Below, piece after piece: positions 11,686 to 22,505 of a stretch of 64,000 nt of DNA. A program made the position numbers and the translations under genes. The stretch comes from Flammulina velutipes. Taxonomy: Eukaryota; Basidiomycota; Agaricomycetes; Agaricales; Physalacriaceae. Positions within the stretch are counted from its first letter, which is position 1; every line of letters begins with the position of its first letter. Under the pieces are notes generated by a model. It was not told the origin of the DNA and made no database searches. It saw only the letters and a program-made list of their open reading frames with translations. The DNA is taken from positions 1,178,001 to 1,242,000 of the forward strand of contig CM022373.1 of NCBI GenBank assembly GCA_011800155.1. Direction: 5' to 3'.

Positions 11686-12396
11686 TCAAACTTCGTACAG
11701 TGCTGTTACGATTGGGATTCTCGACAACTGAACAGCAGCATGGCGATCCGAAATCGCCAGCTCTGCAGGGCGAGGCTCCGAGACAATGTTGAATTGAGAC
11801 ATGAACTCCTTATAGTGAAACCCCAACACAAAACACACTTTGGCGTACCCTAGTCGAGTAAGTTCGACGCTTGTTCAAAGAAAACATGGAGGACTTACAA
11901 AAGAACAGCCTATGAAGAAAGAATCTCCATCCCAGGCCGGCACACCATGTACCATATAGTAGCAGCATCATAGGAAACAGGAGTCCTTCAGTCATAGGAT
12001 TTGATGGAGCGATAGAGTGTTTAATGACTAAATCGATGAGCGCTAATAAAAGTCAGTACCAGACAGATGGAAAAGAAAAGATTACTTGCTGACGAGGGAC
12101 ATCAAGGAGCCAAAGAAAAGAAAGATAAAAAGATCGTGGGAATAAGAGTTGGAATCTACATCAACGGTTCTTGTAATTCGCAGAGCGAAGGCGAGTAGGA
12201 GATAGAGGATGGATGTGGCGGACATTATAATGAGTCGGATTGTTGGCTGGTAGTCGGCGATGGAGAAAAGTAGGTCTTCTACGTGGAATAGGGTGTTGGA
12301 GCCTCCTAGAATGGCAAGATAGAGCTTTATTGGGGGCGAGGAGGTAGCTTGAAAGATGTTGACATCGACTTTGGCGGTTGGTGGCGCGACGGACAT
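11686..12396 (-). CDS. Four-helix membrane protein of unknown function
   Basis: From the ATG at 12396 the protein has a soluble start (P-P-T-A-K-V-D-V-N-I-F). It then has hydrophobic segments around L-I-I-M-S-A-T-S-I-L-Y-L-L-L, F-I-F-L-F-F-G-S-L-M-S-L-V, L-L-F-P-M-M-L-L-L-Y-G-T-W and W-Y-A-K-V-C-F-V-L-G-F. A hydrophilic tail ends at the TGA at 11686. Two introns join the pieces. The first (12043-12089) keeps the frame only with a GC-AG pair (donor A/GCAAGT), while the GT just inside it leads to an early stop. I do not recognise the family. It is divergent from, and overlaps the start region of, a very small plus-strand frame. Confidence 0.55.
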
Positions 12397-12432
12397 GGTG
12401 GTAGTAGGAAGGAAGGATTGTTGACGCTTGTG

Positions 12433-12615
12433 ATGTTCACAAGGACATATGGGGTTTCATGTAAGTATTTTCCTATCCCAATTGCGATAAGTAGTTGCGA
12501 AGCTCACGCATCTTCACTTTCAGACCTACCCTTTTCATTGATCGACCAAGTAGGAATGACCTACATAACTGTCTGCGGATACATGATCGCCTTGGCCCTG
12601 GTTCTTTTTATCTAG
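12433..12615 (+). CDS. Possible single-helix microprotein
   Basis: A short exon from the ATG at 12433 (M-F-T-R-T-Y-G-V-S) can join, across a GTAAGT...TTTCAG intron of 63 bases, to an exon ending at the TAG at 12613. The second exon encodes L-P-F-S-L-I-D-Q-V-G-M-T-Y and a helix C-G-Y-M-I-A-L-A-L-V-L-F-I at the very C-terminus. The result is about 40 residues with one membrane helix. Support is the good splice signals and hydrophobic pattern only, so it may be chance. Confidence 0.3.
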   Translation: MFTRTYGVSCKYFPIPIAISSCEAHASSLSDLPFSLIDQVGMTYITVCGYMIALALVLFI

Positions 12616-12913
12616 GCAACCTGTATGTCTGTTTGCTATCATTCATTCCATCGCGCATACTTGACCATTTTGCATGAAGGTCGTCTTTCGAACCTATCTT
12701 TATTCTTTACTGTTCTCAATGTTATATCTTGTTGAAATGTCCACAAAGTCTGAACACCTGATCGCCTAATTTGGACCCAAATGATAGGCACAAGTTTGCT
12801 CGGTACCGCTTTTGAGCCTTAGGATGTAGACCTGAAGCATTGCAGGTAACATGAAACCCGAGGGTAGTATTTGCACCTGTCACTCTTACACTGTAAGGTC
12901 GACCTATAGTTAA

Positions 12914-14934
12914 CTATCCCTCCATCTCTGCCGCGGCCATTTTGTTCAGCGGAACACTCTCATCCTCTGAATCATTGTCAAGCTCGGCCTGCCCGTTTTC
13001 CACGGAGGGATCATGTTCCTTGAACGCGGTTTGGTCAAATATTCTCTTTTCCTTGAACCGCTTCGTTCGTTTTACGTTCATTTCGATAACTGCCGCGGAG
13101 GGTATCGTCCCCTCCTGGTTAAAGTAGAGCAGGTCATCGCCTTCATACGCGTCGACGAAGCGGATCCAAGAACCAAATCTATCGTATTGCGTAAGTAGAC
13201 GGGTATATGGTAAGGAAGGGGACTCACAATCCCGTACGCTCCTCGACCCCGCGCATGCTGCTATAAATGAGATCCTGCTTGAACTGCTCCATCTTCTCAC
13301 TCTGCTTGGCAAAGTCAATGGGATGTCGATATTCGGGGCTGTCTGGATCTAGCTTCGCGTTATGGGTCTCCATGTCCTTATTGTAAACATCGTAGACAGG
13401 TGCTTCCAGAAGAAGGCCGAGGGCTGGGACTTTTGGTATCTCAACCCATTTTGGGACATATAACTGGGGAGGAAAAGGTCAGTCTGCGTAGGATAGATGA
13501 TTGAGGTACCATGTACTTCGTTTATTATATGAGGTGGTGTGTTTGTTCGACAAGCCATAATCAAGACGAACATCATTTTGCGCTGGGGTAGCGGTGAGTT
13601 AATATCAGGAATGGATAACGCGAATATCATACAATCTATGACGGATGAGTAAGTTATCTCATCGAACAGAGCACGTCGCACACCTGATGAAGCATAAAGC
13701 TCTGTCCATGGAACTGGACACTAATCCACTCGGTGTCACCATGTATTTGAGGTGGTTGAACCTGCATCGGTAAGAGCGAGTCGCGCTTACGGGGCTAATC
13801 TCACCTCTATGGACTTCATATACCGCTTGTTAGTTTCCGCCATGATATTCAATGTCACAGTAAAGTTGTGAAACCTGTGCGACCCGACGAAACGAGCAGC
13901 GAGGGCATTCAGTCGTTCCAGATGAGTAGGGGTCACCCGCCACGCTCGCTTGCGCTTGACCTCCTCCTCTTCGGTTTCCTCAACACCTGCCCAGAAAGGA
14001 TCTTGAGGAATGTCCCATGGCCGTCCCAAGAACCGTTCCATATTATTTTGAATAGCGCTACCTGGTTTCGGTGGAAGGAGCAGGTATGATGGGAAAAAGT
14101 AGGTGTATCGACGGCTGTCACATATTCTATGATATCTTTAGATGCGTGCAGAATCATAATTGGTTGGGACATACGTTCGTGCGTTGAAGGAGTTCTTGAC
14201 TCGCACCTGAGCTGCGATGAGGCGTCGAAATAACGAGGTGTAGAAGAACGTACAAAGTCCCAAACACGTATTTCTGGAGGTAGCTCTTCGTTGATGCGCG
14301 TCAGCATGTCGCCTTGGCCTGGGACAGAGGTTATCATCTTGAGAGATACGACGTTTCCTGCGGCGTGTACACCACTGTCTGTTCGTGCTGCACGTTGGAG
14401 GTTCACCTACGAATATAAGAAAATAAGGAAAGGACCTAAAAGTGATAAATACCTTGCCCGGATTGGTGGAATTGTCTTTCGAGATGGCTCCCGCTCTGCA
14501 CAGCGCGTCGAACAAAGTACCTTCGACGGTTGGATATACTGGACGATCTGGCTGGGTCTTTTGGCTGAATTCCGTTGGTAAAATTGGACGTGCCGGGGAG
14601 GGGGTGCTCACTATTGCATTCCGCGATACGGAGAACCACAGAATCCTAGTAGTAACGCGCACATACGTTTTGGAAGTCTTGCTTCTCTTTCTTCTCCCTC
14701 TGCACGCACCATCGGCGCCTCTATACGACTACCTGGGCGACGTTTTTTCGTTGCTTCTTGGGCTTTGCCTTTCCCAGTGTCTTTTTCGGTGTCGATTTTA
14801 CGACGTTTGGCATCGGGAAGTTCGTCCGTAGCTCGTTCAGACATTCGAAAGGGTGCAGTACTGCTGGAAAATACGATTCTGTCGCGCAAGGAAAGTCCTA
14901 GTCGATGACAGTTGCGGACAAGATGGGAAAACAT
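12914..14934 (-). CDS. PUS1: tRNA pseudouridine synthase PUS1
   Basis: The enzyme isomerises uridine to pseudouridine in tRNAs and some mRNAs. The catalytic Asp sits in R-A-A-R-T-D-S-G-V-H-A-A-G-N. Other family blocks are A-L-L-L-G-F-C-G-S-P-Y-R-G-M-Q, N-S-F-N-A-R-T-Y, F-P-S-Y-L-L-L-P-P-K-P-G, A-A-R-F-V-G-S-H-R-F-H-N-F-T-V and S-W-I-R-F-V-D-A-Y-E-G. Several short introns are needed. Two starts are in frame. The ATG at 14934 yields M-F-S-H-L-V-R-N-C-H-R-L, which looks like a mitochondrial presequence. The ATG at 14844 (M-S-E-R-A-T-D-E) precedes a Lys/Arg-rich nuclear signal. This fits the known dual nuclear and mitochondrial location of eukaryotic PUS1. The C-terminus is acidic. Confidence 0.93.
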
Positions 14935-15079
14935 GAAAAGTGTGATCGGCGGAAAGCGTGACGTCTAAATACAGTTACAGATTAAATACCGTTAATAAAT
15001 AGATGTCTACTGCGGTGTAGCAATAGTGTGTTTCTGCCTACTAAGGAGGATACAATGAGAATGATAGTACAGGTGTCCG

Positions 15080-17491
15080 TTATTTCGTGGTGTCGAGGGT
15101 AGCCTCAACAAACACCTGAATGCACTGACAAAGCTCTCGGCCATTGCCAGCCGTAGGTCTCCTCCTCACCTGCTTCATAAACTCACCCTTCTGGTCTAGA
15201 AAAGGTCGCAGCAAATCCCCCAAACACGGCTGGATATCCCCAAACTCAATGCTCCCTGCCTTGTGCATCCACCTGCGCAACCCGCAGCTCGAAAGCATCT
15301 TGGCCGCCTGCATACGAGCGAACTCTGGATAGCCCCACTGGTGTATCATCCCGGTAAGGAAGACGACGAGTTTGTGGTAGACCTTCTGGTCGCGAATGTC
15401 TTTGTACCAGGCGGAAAAACTCGTCTTGCTAAGCAGGTGCCGGATAACATTGGACAGCATGGAGAGATTTATGAGATAGCAGACATTGGGTATGGGGTCG
15501 ATGGCATTGTCGGATCGCCTAGCTGAAGTCGGATCCAAGTAGTACATGAGAATGTCGAGTGTATTCACAAACGTCTCCTTCCGATCTGGTTGGCTCATGT
15601 AGCGCTCGTAGTCATCCGAGTTGCCGATGTGTGTTAGTACATCTTCGTCGAACGCGCTCAGGATTTCGAATACGGCGCAGTAACATCGTTGGAGACACGG
15701 TCCTTGCGCCAGACATACGAGGTCCACTCTTTGCAAGCATCCCCTACAAAAAGTCTTCCTACAGCGGGGGCACTTTCGACGTAAACGCTTCGCAAGTTGT
15801 GCCTCGCCGGTGCCGGGTTTGCGTCGACGAAGGTCGTTGACATTGAACTGCAAGTCGTCAAGCTGTGAAAGGTTATCAGTATAGACTAACACTGGAACGG
15901 GAACAATGTCTACCTTGCCGTTGTCACCATATAGAAGCGGCATGTCGCAGGTTCTACACATACATTCGTCGGACAAAATGACAGCCGATTCCTGTACGAG
16001 AGCTTGCGCAGAAAATTCCGACATCACTAGAGAAGATCCAGAGGGGGGTAGGCGAACTTCGCGTTCCCTTGAGCTGCTCGATGAAGCCACTGCGGAATCG
16101 GACGGATCCAATGTCAGGATGCCAAAGTCCGTTTCGTCGTCACTGTCGCCAGCTGCCTTGACGATATCGTTGGCGATTACGGGAACTTCCTCACGTTTGC
16201 GAGCAACCTAAGTAACACAATTAGTCAGACTCCAGATACAGTGACAGAGAAGACACCTTTGGGATCTTGACCCAGTCGTCGGACGAGTCTGAATTGATAG
16301 GTGAAGGGGGAGAGGGGAGAGGAAGCTTGGCTTTGACGGGGGATGATGGACGGGCGCTAAGTTTGCGACTAATAGACGAGCTGCTGACGTGACGCAAAGT
16401 GGAATGCCCGACACCATTACTGGTAGTAGGTACAATGTTCCATGGAGATGATGGCCGGCTCGGAGGTGTCCCAAAAGCAAAAGCATTCCCACTGCGCGAA
16501 GCCTGTCGTTCGGATGACGACGGTGTTGAAGGTCTCCAAGCGCTTGTAGACCTCGCAGGGGGAGACCTGCTGATCTTGAAGATTGTTAGAACTTTGATAA
16601 AGTATAATGACAAAGTCAGGCGTACCAAGTCTTCTTCGTCTGGTCTTAAGGAAGAGATCGGAACAAGTTGTGGCCCATTAGAAGACGAGGATACGGAAGG
16701 GCGTCTGCGAGCATGCGACTGGGAAGCTTCGATTCCAATGGGGGCAGGTGCTTGAATCCAGGGAGATTGAGAACGATTGATACTATTTAGAGCACCGTGT
16801 AGTTGTGGGGTAGTGGGACGAGCAACCTGTGTCAAAAATGAGGGGGGGAATACCATGGGAATACATGGAAGATAAACGTACAAAGGTAGAAGAATAGCTG
16901 GTGGTAGTGGTGGTATCGTTAGATGATGCAGACCTTTTGTGACCTCCAGAATGAGCCGTAGAGGTTGTTCTTGTCTCTGGTGGTGCCATTCGATGGTCAA
17001 CGGCAGGCCGATAGCCCGTAGATTGTAGCACCATTTCGCTTTCCATCCTCGTTTCGGGGTCAAAGTCGCGGGAAGATACCGTCGAGTGTGTATTTAGAAG
17101 AGGAAAGTCCTCGTCCATCTCTGGCAAATGAGCAGGGCGACAACGACGATGACAAGCGCTGACCTTCTGGACCGTAGACGTACTGAAACGAGGGTCTTCG
17201 ACGATGAGGCGGCGTTGGAAGGGGGTTTGTAGGGTAGGAAACTCTGGTCAGCTCATCGCGCTGGCGTGCAATGGCTACTGATTCCTTAAGAGCTTTCTGA
17301 AGCTCTAGATCCTCCAATTTGCGTGCTGCTACATCGTGGAGGGAGGCCTGGATGGCGAGCCTGTACTCTGCAGAGTTGTCGTCGTCGTAGACAAGCGCTG
17401 CGGTGTGAGATTCAATAAAGTCTGGTCTGTTGTCGAGCCCTGGAAGGTATGCATTGTGGTTGGGATCGTTGGGTGAGTCCAGTGAAGTCAT
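15080..17491 (-). CDS. Unknown protein with UIM-like helices and a Cys-rich zinc domain
   Basis: From the ATG at 17491 the first exon carries two UIM-like helices, E-Y-R-L-A-I-Q-A-S-L-H-D and D-L-E-L-Q-K-A-L-K-E-S-V-A. They are followed by a long Ser/Pro-rich disordered region over three or four exons (about 16230-17130). The last exon (from about 16209) holds a Cys-rich domain: C-M-C-R-T-C-D, then C-P-R-C-R-K-T-F-C-R-G-C, then C-L-A-Q-G-P-C-L-Q-R-C-Y-C. This resembles an IBR or RING-related zinc fold. A helical C-terminal domain follows, ending F-V-E-A-T-L-D-T-T-K. Ubiquitin binding plus a ligase-like zinc domain suggests a role in ubiquitin signalling, but no named family is certain. Total length is about 650-700 residues. 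Confidence 0.65.
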
Positions 17492-17628
17492 GGGGAGAAC
17501 GAAAGAGCAGTTGCTTTCCGCGGCGTCGCAGCACAAGATGGTAGTGAGTCAATGGCTGTGGATCAGATTCGGACAATAATCACAGCATTGCGCGAACGGA
17601 TCACACGGGTGCTGGAGTTTAAACGCAA

Positions 17629-17854
17629 TCACCATGTAGAAACGGTCGTAATGCTCATTCTTTGCTTGAAGACTGCAGGAGAAAAGTGAGCAGCCAGACG
17701 AGGGCAAGGTGAATAATTGCGCACCTAGCATTCCTATGAAAATCCCTGTTATTTCCCACCAGAATTTTGGATAATCGTATGCAGCGTCTATTCGGCGCCT
17801 AAGCTCGTCGTGGCGTAACGCCGAGCGCAACACGTTCAGAAATGAAGACGCCAC
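17629..17854 (-). CDS. Small single-helix protein, divergent to RPN6
   Basis: The exon from 17854 reads M-A-S-S-F-L-N-V-L-R-S-A-L-R-H-D, E-L-R-R-R-I-D-A-A-Y-D-Y, and a hydrophobic run F-W-W-E-I-T-G-I-F-I-G-M-L. It is followed by a good intron (GTGCGC...CTGCAG) and a short tail ending at 17629. About 57 residues result. The basic N-terminus and single helix would fit an organelle inner-membrane microprotein, but I recognise no family. Its start is 73 bases from the RPN6 start, so they share a promoter. Confidence 0.45.
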
Positions 17855-17927
17855 GATGCCGCCGGCAATTTATCACTCGGAAAAGGAAAGTCCCACGACG
17901 CGCGTCCAGCTTTTGATCTCAACGCCC

Positions 17928-19668
17928 ATGTCGACACCAACCACTGCCCAGCTGCTCTCAGAGGCAGACGCGGCTGCAAAGACCGACACAAAACGCGCTG
18001 AATCTCTCTACAAACAAATCCTCACGTCCTCGACGTCCACCGCCAGCACATCATCCGAGGATGTCCAGCAACAGAAGGCGGCTACACTGAGGGACCAAGA
18101 GACTGCTTTGGTTAACCTTGGGCAACTCTATAGGAATCAGAAGTGCGTCTTTACAATACTGCCATCGCACAGATGACTGACAAATTGTAGGAATGCCCAA
18201 GGTGTCGCAGAAGTCATCACACTCTCGCGGTCCTTCATGTCATCGACCGCCAAAGCAAAGACGGCCAAACTCAGTATGTCGTATCCCATCTGTCACTGCA
18301 CTGTTTATAACACCCGATAGTCCGTACACTGCTCGATCACTTCAATGCCATCCCCAACAGTCAACCAGTTCAAATGACCGTGCTCAAGGATAACATTGCC
18401 TGGGCGAAAGCCGAAAAACGCATATTTCTCAAACACAGCTTGGAAACCCGGCTAGTCGGCCTGTGTGTATCTCTAATTCCCGCCCTCGGTTTAGTCGACT
18501 GATTTGGCACAGACAACTGGAGGCACTGCAATTCAAGCCTGCCCTCGCGTTGATCGATACCCTCCTGACAGAGCTCAAGCGCTTGGACGACAAGATGGTC
18601 CTCACAGAAGTGCATCTTCTCGAAAGTCGCGTCTACCGTGGCACCGGAAACCTTCCCAAAGCCAAGGTCTGTATCCCGCATCCGCATCATTGAAAATATT
18701 GAACTATGTACAGGCTGCTCTCACATCTTCCCGCACTGCTGCAAACTCCATCTACTGTCCTCCTTTCCTACAGTCTGCGCTTGATCTACAATCTGGTTTG
18801 TCCCTTTCATTGTGTTGACAACATTGCACTCATAAATTCTTAGGCATCCTCCACGCTGAAGACAAAGACTATACAACGGCCTACTCTTATTTCTTCGAAG
18901 CTTTCGAAAGTTTGTCTTCACAGGGCGAAGACGAAGGCAAAGCGCTGGGTGCTCTCAAGTACATGCTGTTGTGCAAAGTGATGCTGAACTTGGTCAGTTT
19001 GCTTGTCCTGCCTAATACTCTTAATCTCATGAGTACCATAGCCGGAAGATGTGACATCCCTGTTATCCATCAAGCTAGCAGTGAAGTACGCTCAACTGAG
19101 AGAGGTTGAGAGTATCCGCGCTGTCGCTCGTGCGCATCAGGACCGCAATCTCGCCGATTTCCAGAAGGCATTGCGAGACTACAAAGACGGTCCGTGTCTT
19201 TTATCCCTCCTTGTTTACAACATCTGACTTGTATTATAGAGCTTTCGTCTGATCCAACAATTCGGTCCCATTTGGCCGCTTTGTATGATACCCTTCTGGA
19301 GCAGAATCTGCTGCGGATTGTAGAGCCATATTCGGTCGTAGAACTTGACTACGTCGCGGAGTGTGTTGGACAAGGGAGGCAGGCTGTAGAGGCAAAGTAC
19401 GGGCATTCCTCTTATCCGCGTTCTTTTGACTGATGATGGATAGACTATCCCAAATGATTTTGGACAAGATATTCCATGGTGTACTAGACCAAGGACGCGG
19501 CTGTCTTCTTATATTTGATGAGCCCAAGGCAGACGTGAGTACCGCAAGTCCTTTGATTCCTATTGCTGACATGGAGTGTAGGCTACGTATACCGCTGCTA
19601 TTGAGACTCTGGAACAGGTTGGGAAGGTGGTCGAATCTTTGTACGCCAAGACTGTAAAGATAGCATAA
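17928..19668 (+). CDS. RPN6: 26S proteasome lid subunit Rpn6
   Basis: Rpn6 (PSMD11) is the lid subunit that clamps the regulatory particle to the 20S core. Exons give [52 protein letters not shown], and the PCI domain. The PCI domain includes [37 protein letters not shown] and [12 protein letters not shown]. The C-terminus is L-Y-A-K-T-V-K-I-A, stop at 19666. About nine short introns interrupt it. I chose the ATG at 17928 (M-S-T-P-T-T-A-Q) over one 72 bases upstream because family members start here. Confidence 0.96.
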
Positions 19669-19832
19669 TCAACAGTAAATTGTACTTTTGAGCGCCACAA
19701 TTAAACAACGAACATGTGACAAACGCGTCTTATTGCAATCACGTGCGCCTTGAATATAACTGGCGTGAATTCCCACGCCCGTGTTTTACGCTCACCGCCC
19801 ACGACGACGACGACTCTTTCTCGCTGTTCAAG

Positions 19833-22103
19833 ATGTCTTCCAAGTCCAAAACGTCGCAATCAGGCTTGAGAACGCTGCAGCGCGACTTTAGCGCGTCGTC
19901 CATGTCGTCTCAGCCACTCGAATCCGACTGGCCGCCCAGTCCGCCTCCAGCTCCTCAGACCAAGCAGCTCACTGGCGCTGAGAAACGTTTGAAGGACATC
20001 CAGGATGCGATGGCGGCGCACAAGCTGAAAATGGCAGCAAACAAGCCTGTCGAAGCGTCGGCGGCGCCCCTCGTCACCTCGAAATCCGTCAACAAACGCC
20101 CGAGCGACGCGATGTCCTCCAGCACAAATCCAGCACCGACAAAGAAACGCAGGGAGCTTCCTGGGACGTGGGAGCAGCCAATGGCCAGTACATCGCGCCC
20201 CGCGCGTCCAAACGGCATGAAGGAAGTCTACTCACTGCCGCCGACGACTACCAGCGCTCCAGCGAAGATATCCAAGGTCTTTTTGAGCGAAGAGCAAAAA
20301 ACCATTCTGAAACTCGTTGAAGGCGGGGACAGCGTGTTTTATACTGGTTCTGCTGGTGCGTCGTCTGTGTCTGCGTATATGCGTGTTCTAATGCGTCGCA
20401 GGTACCGGAAAGTCCGTTCTCTTGCGGGAGATTATCAAGTCTTTGAAGAAGACGTTCGCCAAATCTGTCGATGCTGTTGCTATTACTGCTTCGACAGGTA
20501 CGTTGTCTGCCATGTTTATATGCGTCGAGTTTTGATTCAATCTGACAGGTATCGCGGCATGCAACATCGGCGGCGTCACCATTCATTCTTTCGCTGGCGT
20601 CGGTTTGGCTATCGAAGAGGCCGAGGTCCTTGCTCAAAAGGTTCACAAAAACAAAAAGGCTGCTTCGCGATGGCTACGAACCAAAGTCCTCATCATAGAT
20701 GAAGGTAAGTCGCTCATTCTTCGTCCGGCATCGTGTGTTCTCAAATAAAAACAGTATCCATGGTGGATGGTGACTTTTTCGACAAGTTGTCAATAGTAGG
20801 AAGCAAGATCAGACGACGACCAGAACCCTTCGGCGGCATACAGGCAAGTGTTGTGATGTCCACTCTAACAAGCATCGCCTTACCGTCCGCTTCCAAAAGA
20901 TCATCGTCACCGGGGACTTCTTCCAGCTACCTCCTGTTACAAAGTCTGGCAATGTCAAGTTTGCCTTCGAGGCAAAGCTTTGGAGTCAGACCATCAAGAG
21001 GACGTTCAACCTGACAAAGGTTTTCAGGCAGCATGACCAAGGTACGCTCTAATAGATATACACTGAACTATGCTTACTCATCTTATCGTAGAGTTTGTCG
21101 ACATGCTCAACGAGATGCGATTTGGATGCCTGACTCAACGATCCATCTCCAAATTCAAGTCTTTGTCGAGGGAAATCGTGTACGATGATGGACTTGGCCC
21201 AACAGAACTGCAAGTATCGTCTATTGGTAGCTATAAGTATAATTCTAACACCCTTCATAGATTTCCACGTCGTGAAGATGTTGACAGATCAAACGCTGGG
21301 CGACTCGGTGGACTCGACACTGAAACCAAAATCTTCCAAGCTATCGACGGTGGTCCACTGGCTGCACTGGACAGCGGAAAGAAACTGCTTTCCAACTTCA
21401 TGGCCCCAGAAAAACTTGTTTTGAGGAAGAACGCGCAGGTGAGCGCTGTCTTGGCCGCGTTGTGGTACTCGCAAACTAACACATCGTGCGAAGGTCATGT
21501 TGATAAAGAACCAGGACGAGATGCTCGTGAACGGTTCTATGGGTCGTATCACTCGGTTTGTCGATCCGAACACCTATGGTGCTTTCGATGAACAGGATGC
21601 CAAACCAGGCGCACCGCCATCGAAAGGAAAGAAGAACACATCTGTCTCTACCCCTGTCCTATATCCCGAGGTTGAGTTCGCGTTGCCTAATGGTAACAAG
21701 AGGCTAGTGCTCATTACGCCGGAAATGTCCAAGGTGGAGTTGCCGAACGGTGAGGTGCAAGTCAGTCGTTCACAGGTAATCAATTTGTTGCTTCGATCTA
21801 TTTGGTCGCTCAACGTTTCTTGGTTTAGTTGCCATTGATATTGGCATGGGCCATGTCGATACACAAGTCGCAAGGCCAAACGCTAGACCGTGTCAAGGTC
21901 GATTTGGGTAAGGTGTTTGAGAAAGGTCAGGCCTACGTTGCTCTTTCTCGTGCGACGTCCTTGGATGGACTCCAAGTTCTGCATTTCGATCCTAGCAAGG
22001 TACGATTCTCCAATTCTTTTTTAATTCTTCGACTAATGTCGCCCAGGTCATGGCGCACCCTAAAGTCGTTCAATGGAGCAAGACGCTGGAAACAATCAAC
22101 TAA
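19833..22103 (+). CDS. PIF1: PIF1-family 5'-3' DNA helicase
   Basis: Pif1 unwinds G-quadruplexes and RNA-DNA hybrids, acts at telomeres, and maintains mitochondrial DNA. The N-terminus (about 170 residues) is Ser/Pro-rich and probably unstructured. Walker A is split by an intron: G-S-A-G / T-G-K-S-V-L-L-R. Next come [21 protein letters not shown], Walker [21 protein letters not shown] and L-T-K-V-F-R-Q. Near the end are the motif V region [13 protein letters not shown] and [13 protein letters not shown]. The stop is at 22101. The open frame reaches upstream of 19833 without an ATG. The gap to RPN6 is 164 bases. Confidence 0.94.
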
Positions 22104-22505
22104 ATCATTTTTTCTATGTACTTATTGCTGGAATCTTGTTCAGTAGCTCGGGGATCCCTCACCAACAATACTATCGCATCGCGGTTGAAATGGCAAATGG
22201 CAAAGTTTTGGATTCGACCGACACTGTTGTTTGGCCGTAACACAACGTTTCTCCGCCTCTGACCAGTGTATGAGCTGTTGATAAACCAGTAGACAAGCCA
22301 CCGACGGACCTTTGTGCGAGTGGTGGTGGGCGCATTGTTTCCCAGTGTTGTGAGCACCTGGCGATCTCAATCTCCCCCACTACTTTATTGATCATATGTA
22401 TGCAAGGATGTTCAACATGAAATGGCGTCCCGACGGTCGTTGAGATATTCAAATCGAATCGTCAATGTAGGTCTACAACTATGTACAATATTGTGAGGTG
22501 TAAAA
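22104..22505. other. Convergent 3' flanks of PIF1 and the sugar transporter
   Basis: The two genes point toward each other. Three short minus-strand frames overlap here in all phases, which is usual for non-coding GC-rich sequence. None has a recognisable motif. Confidence 0.5.
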
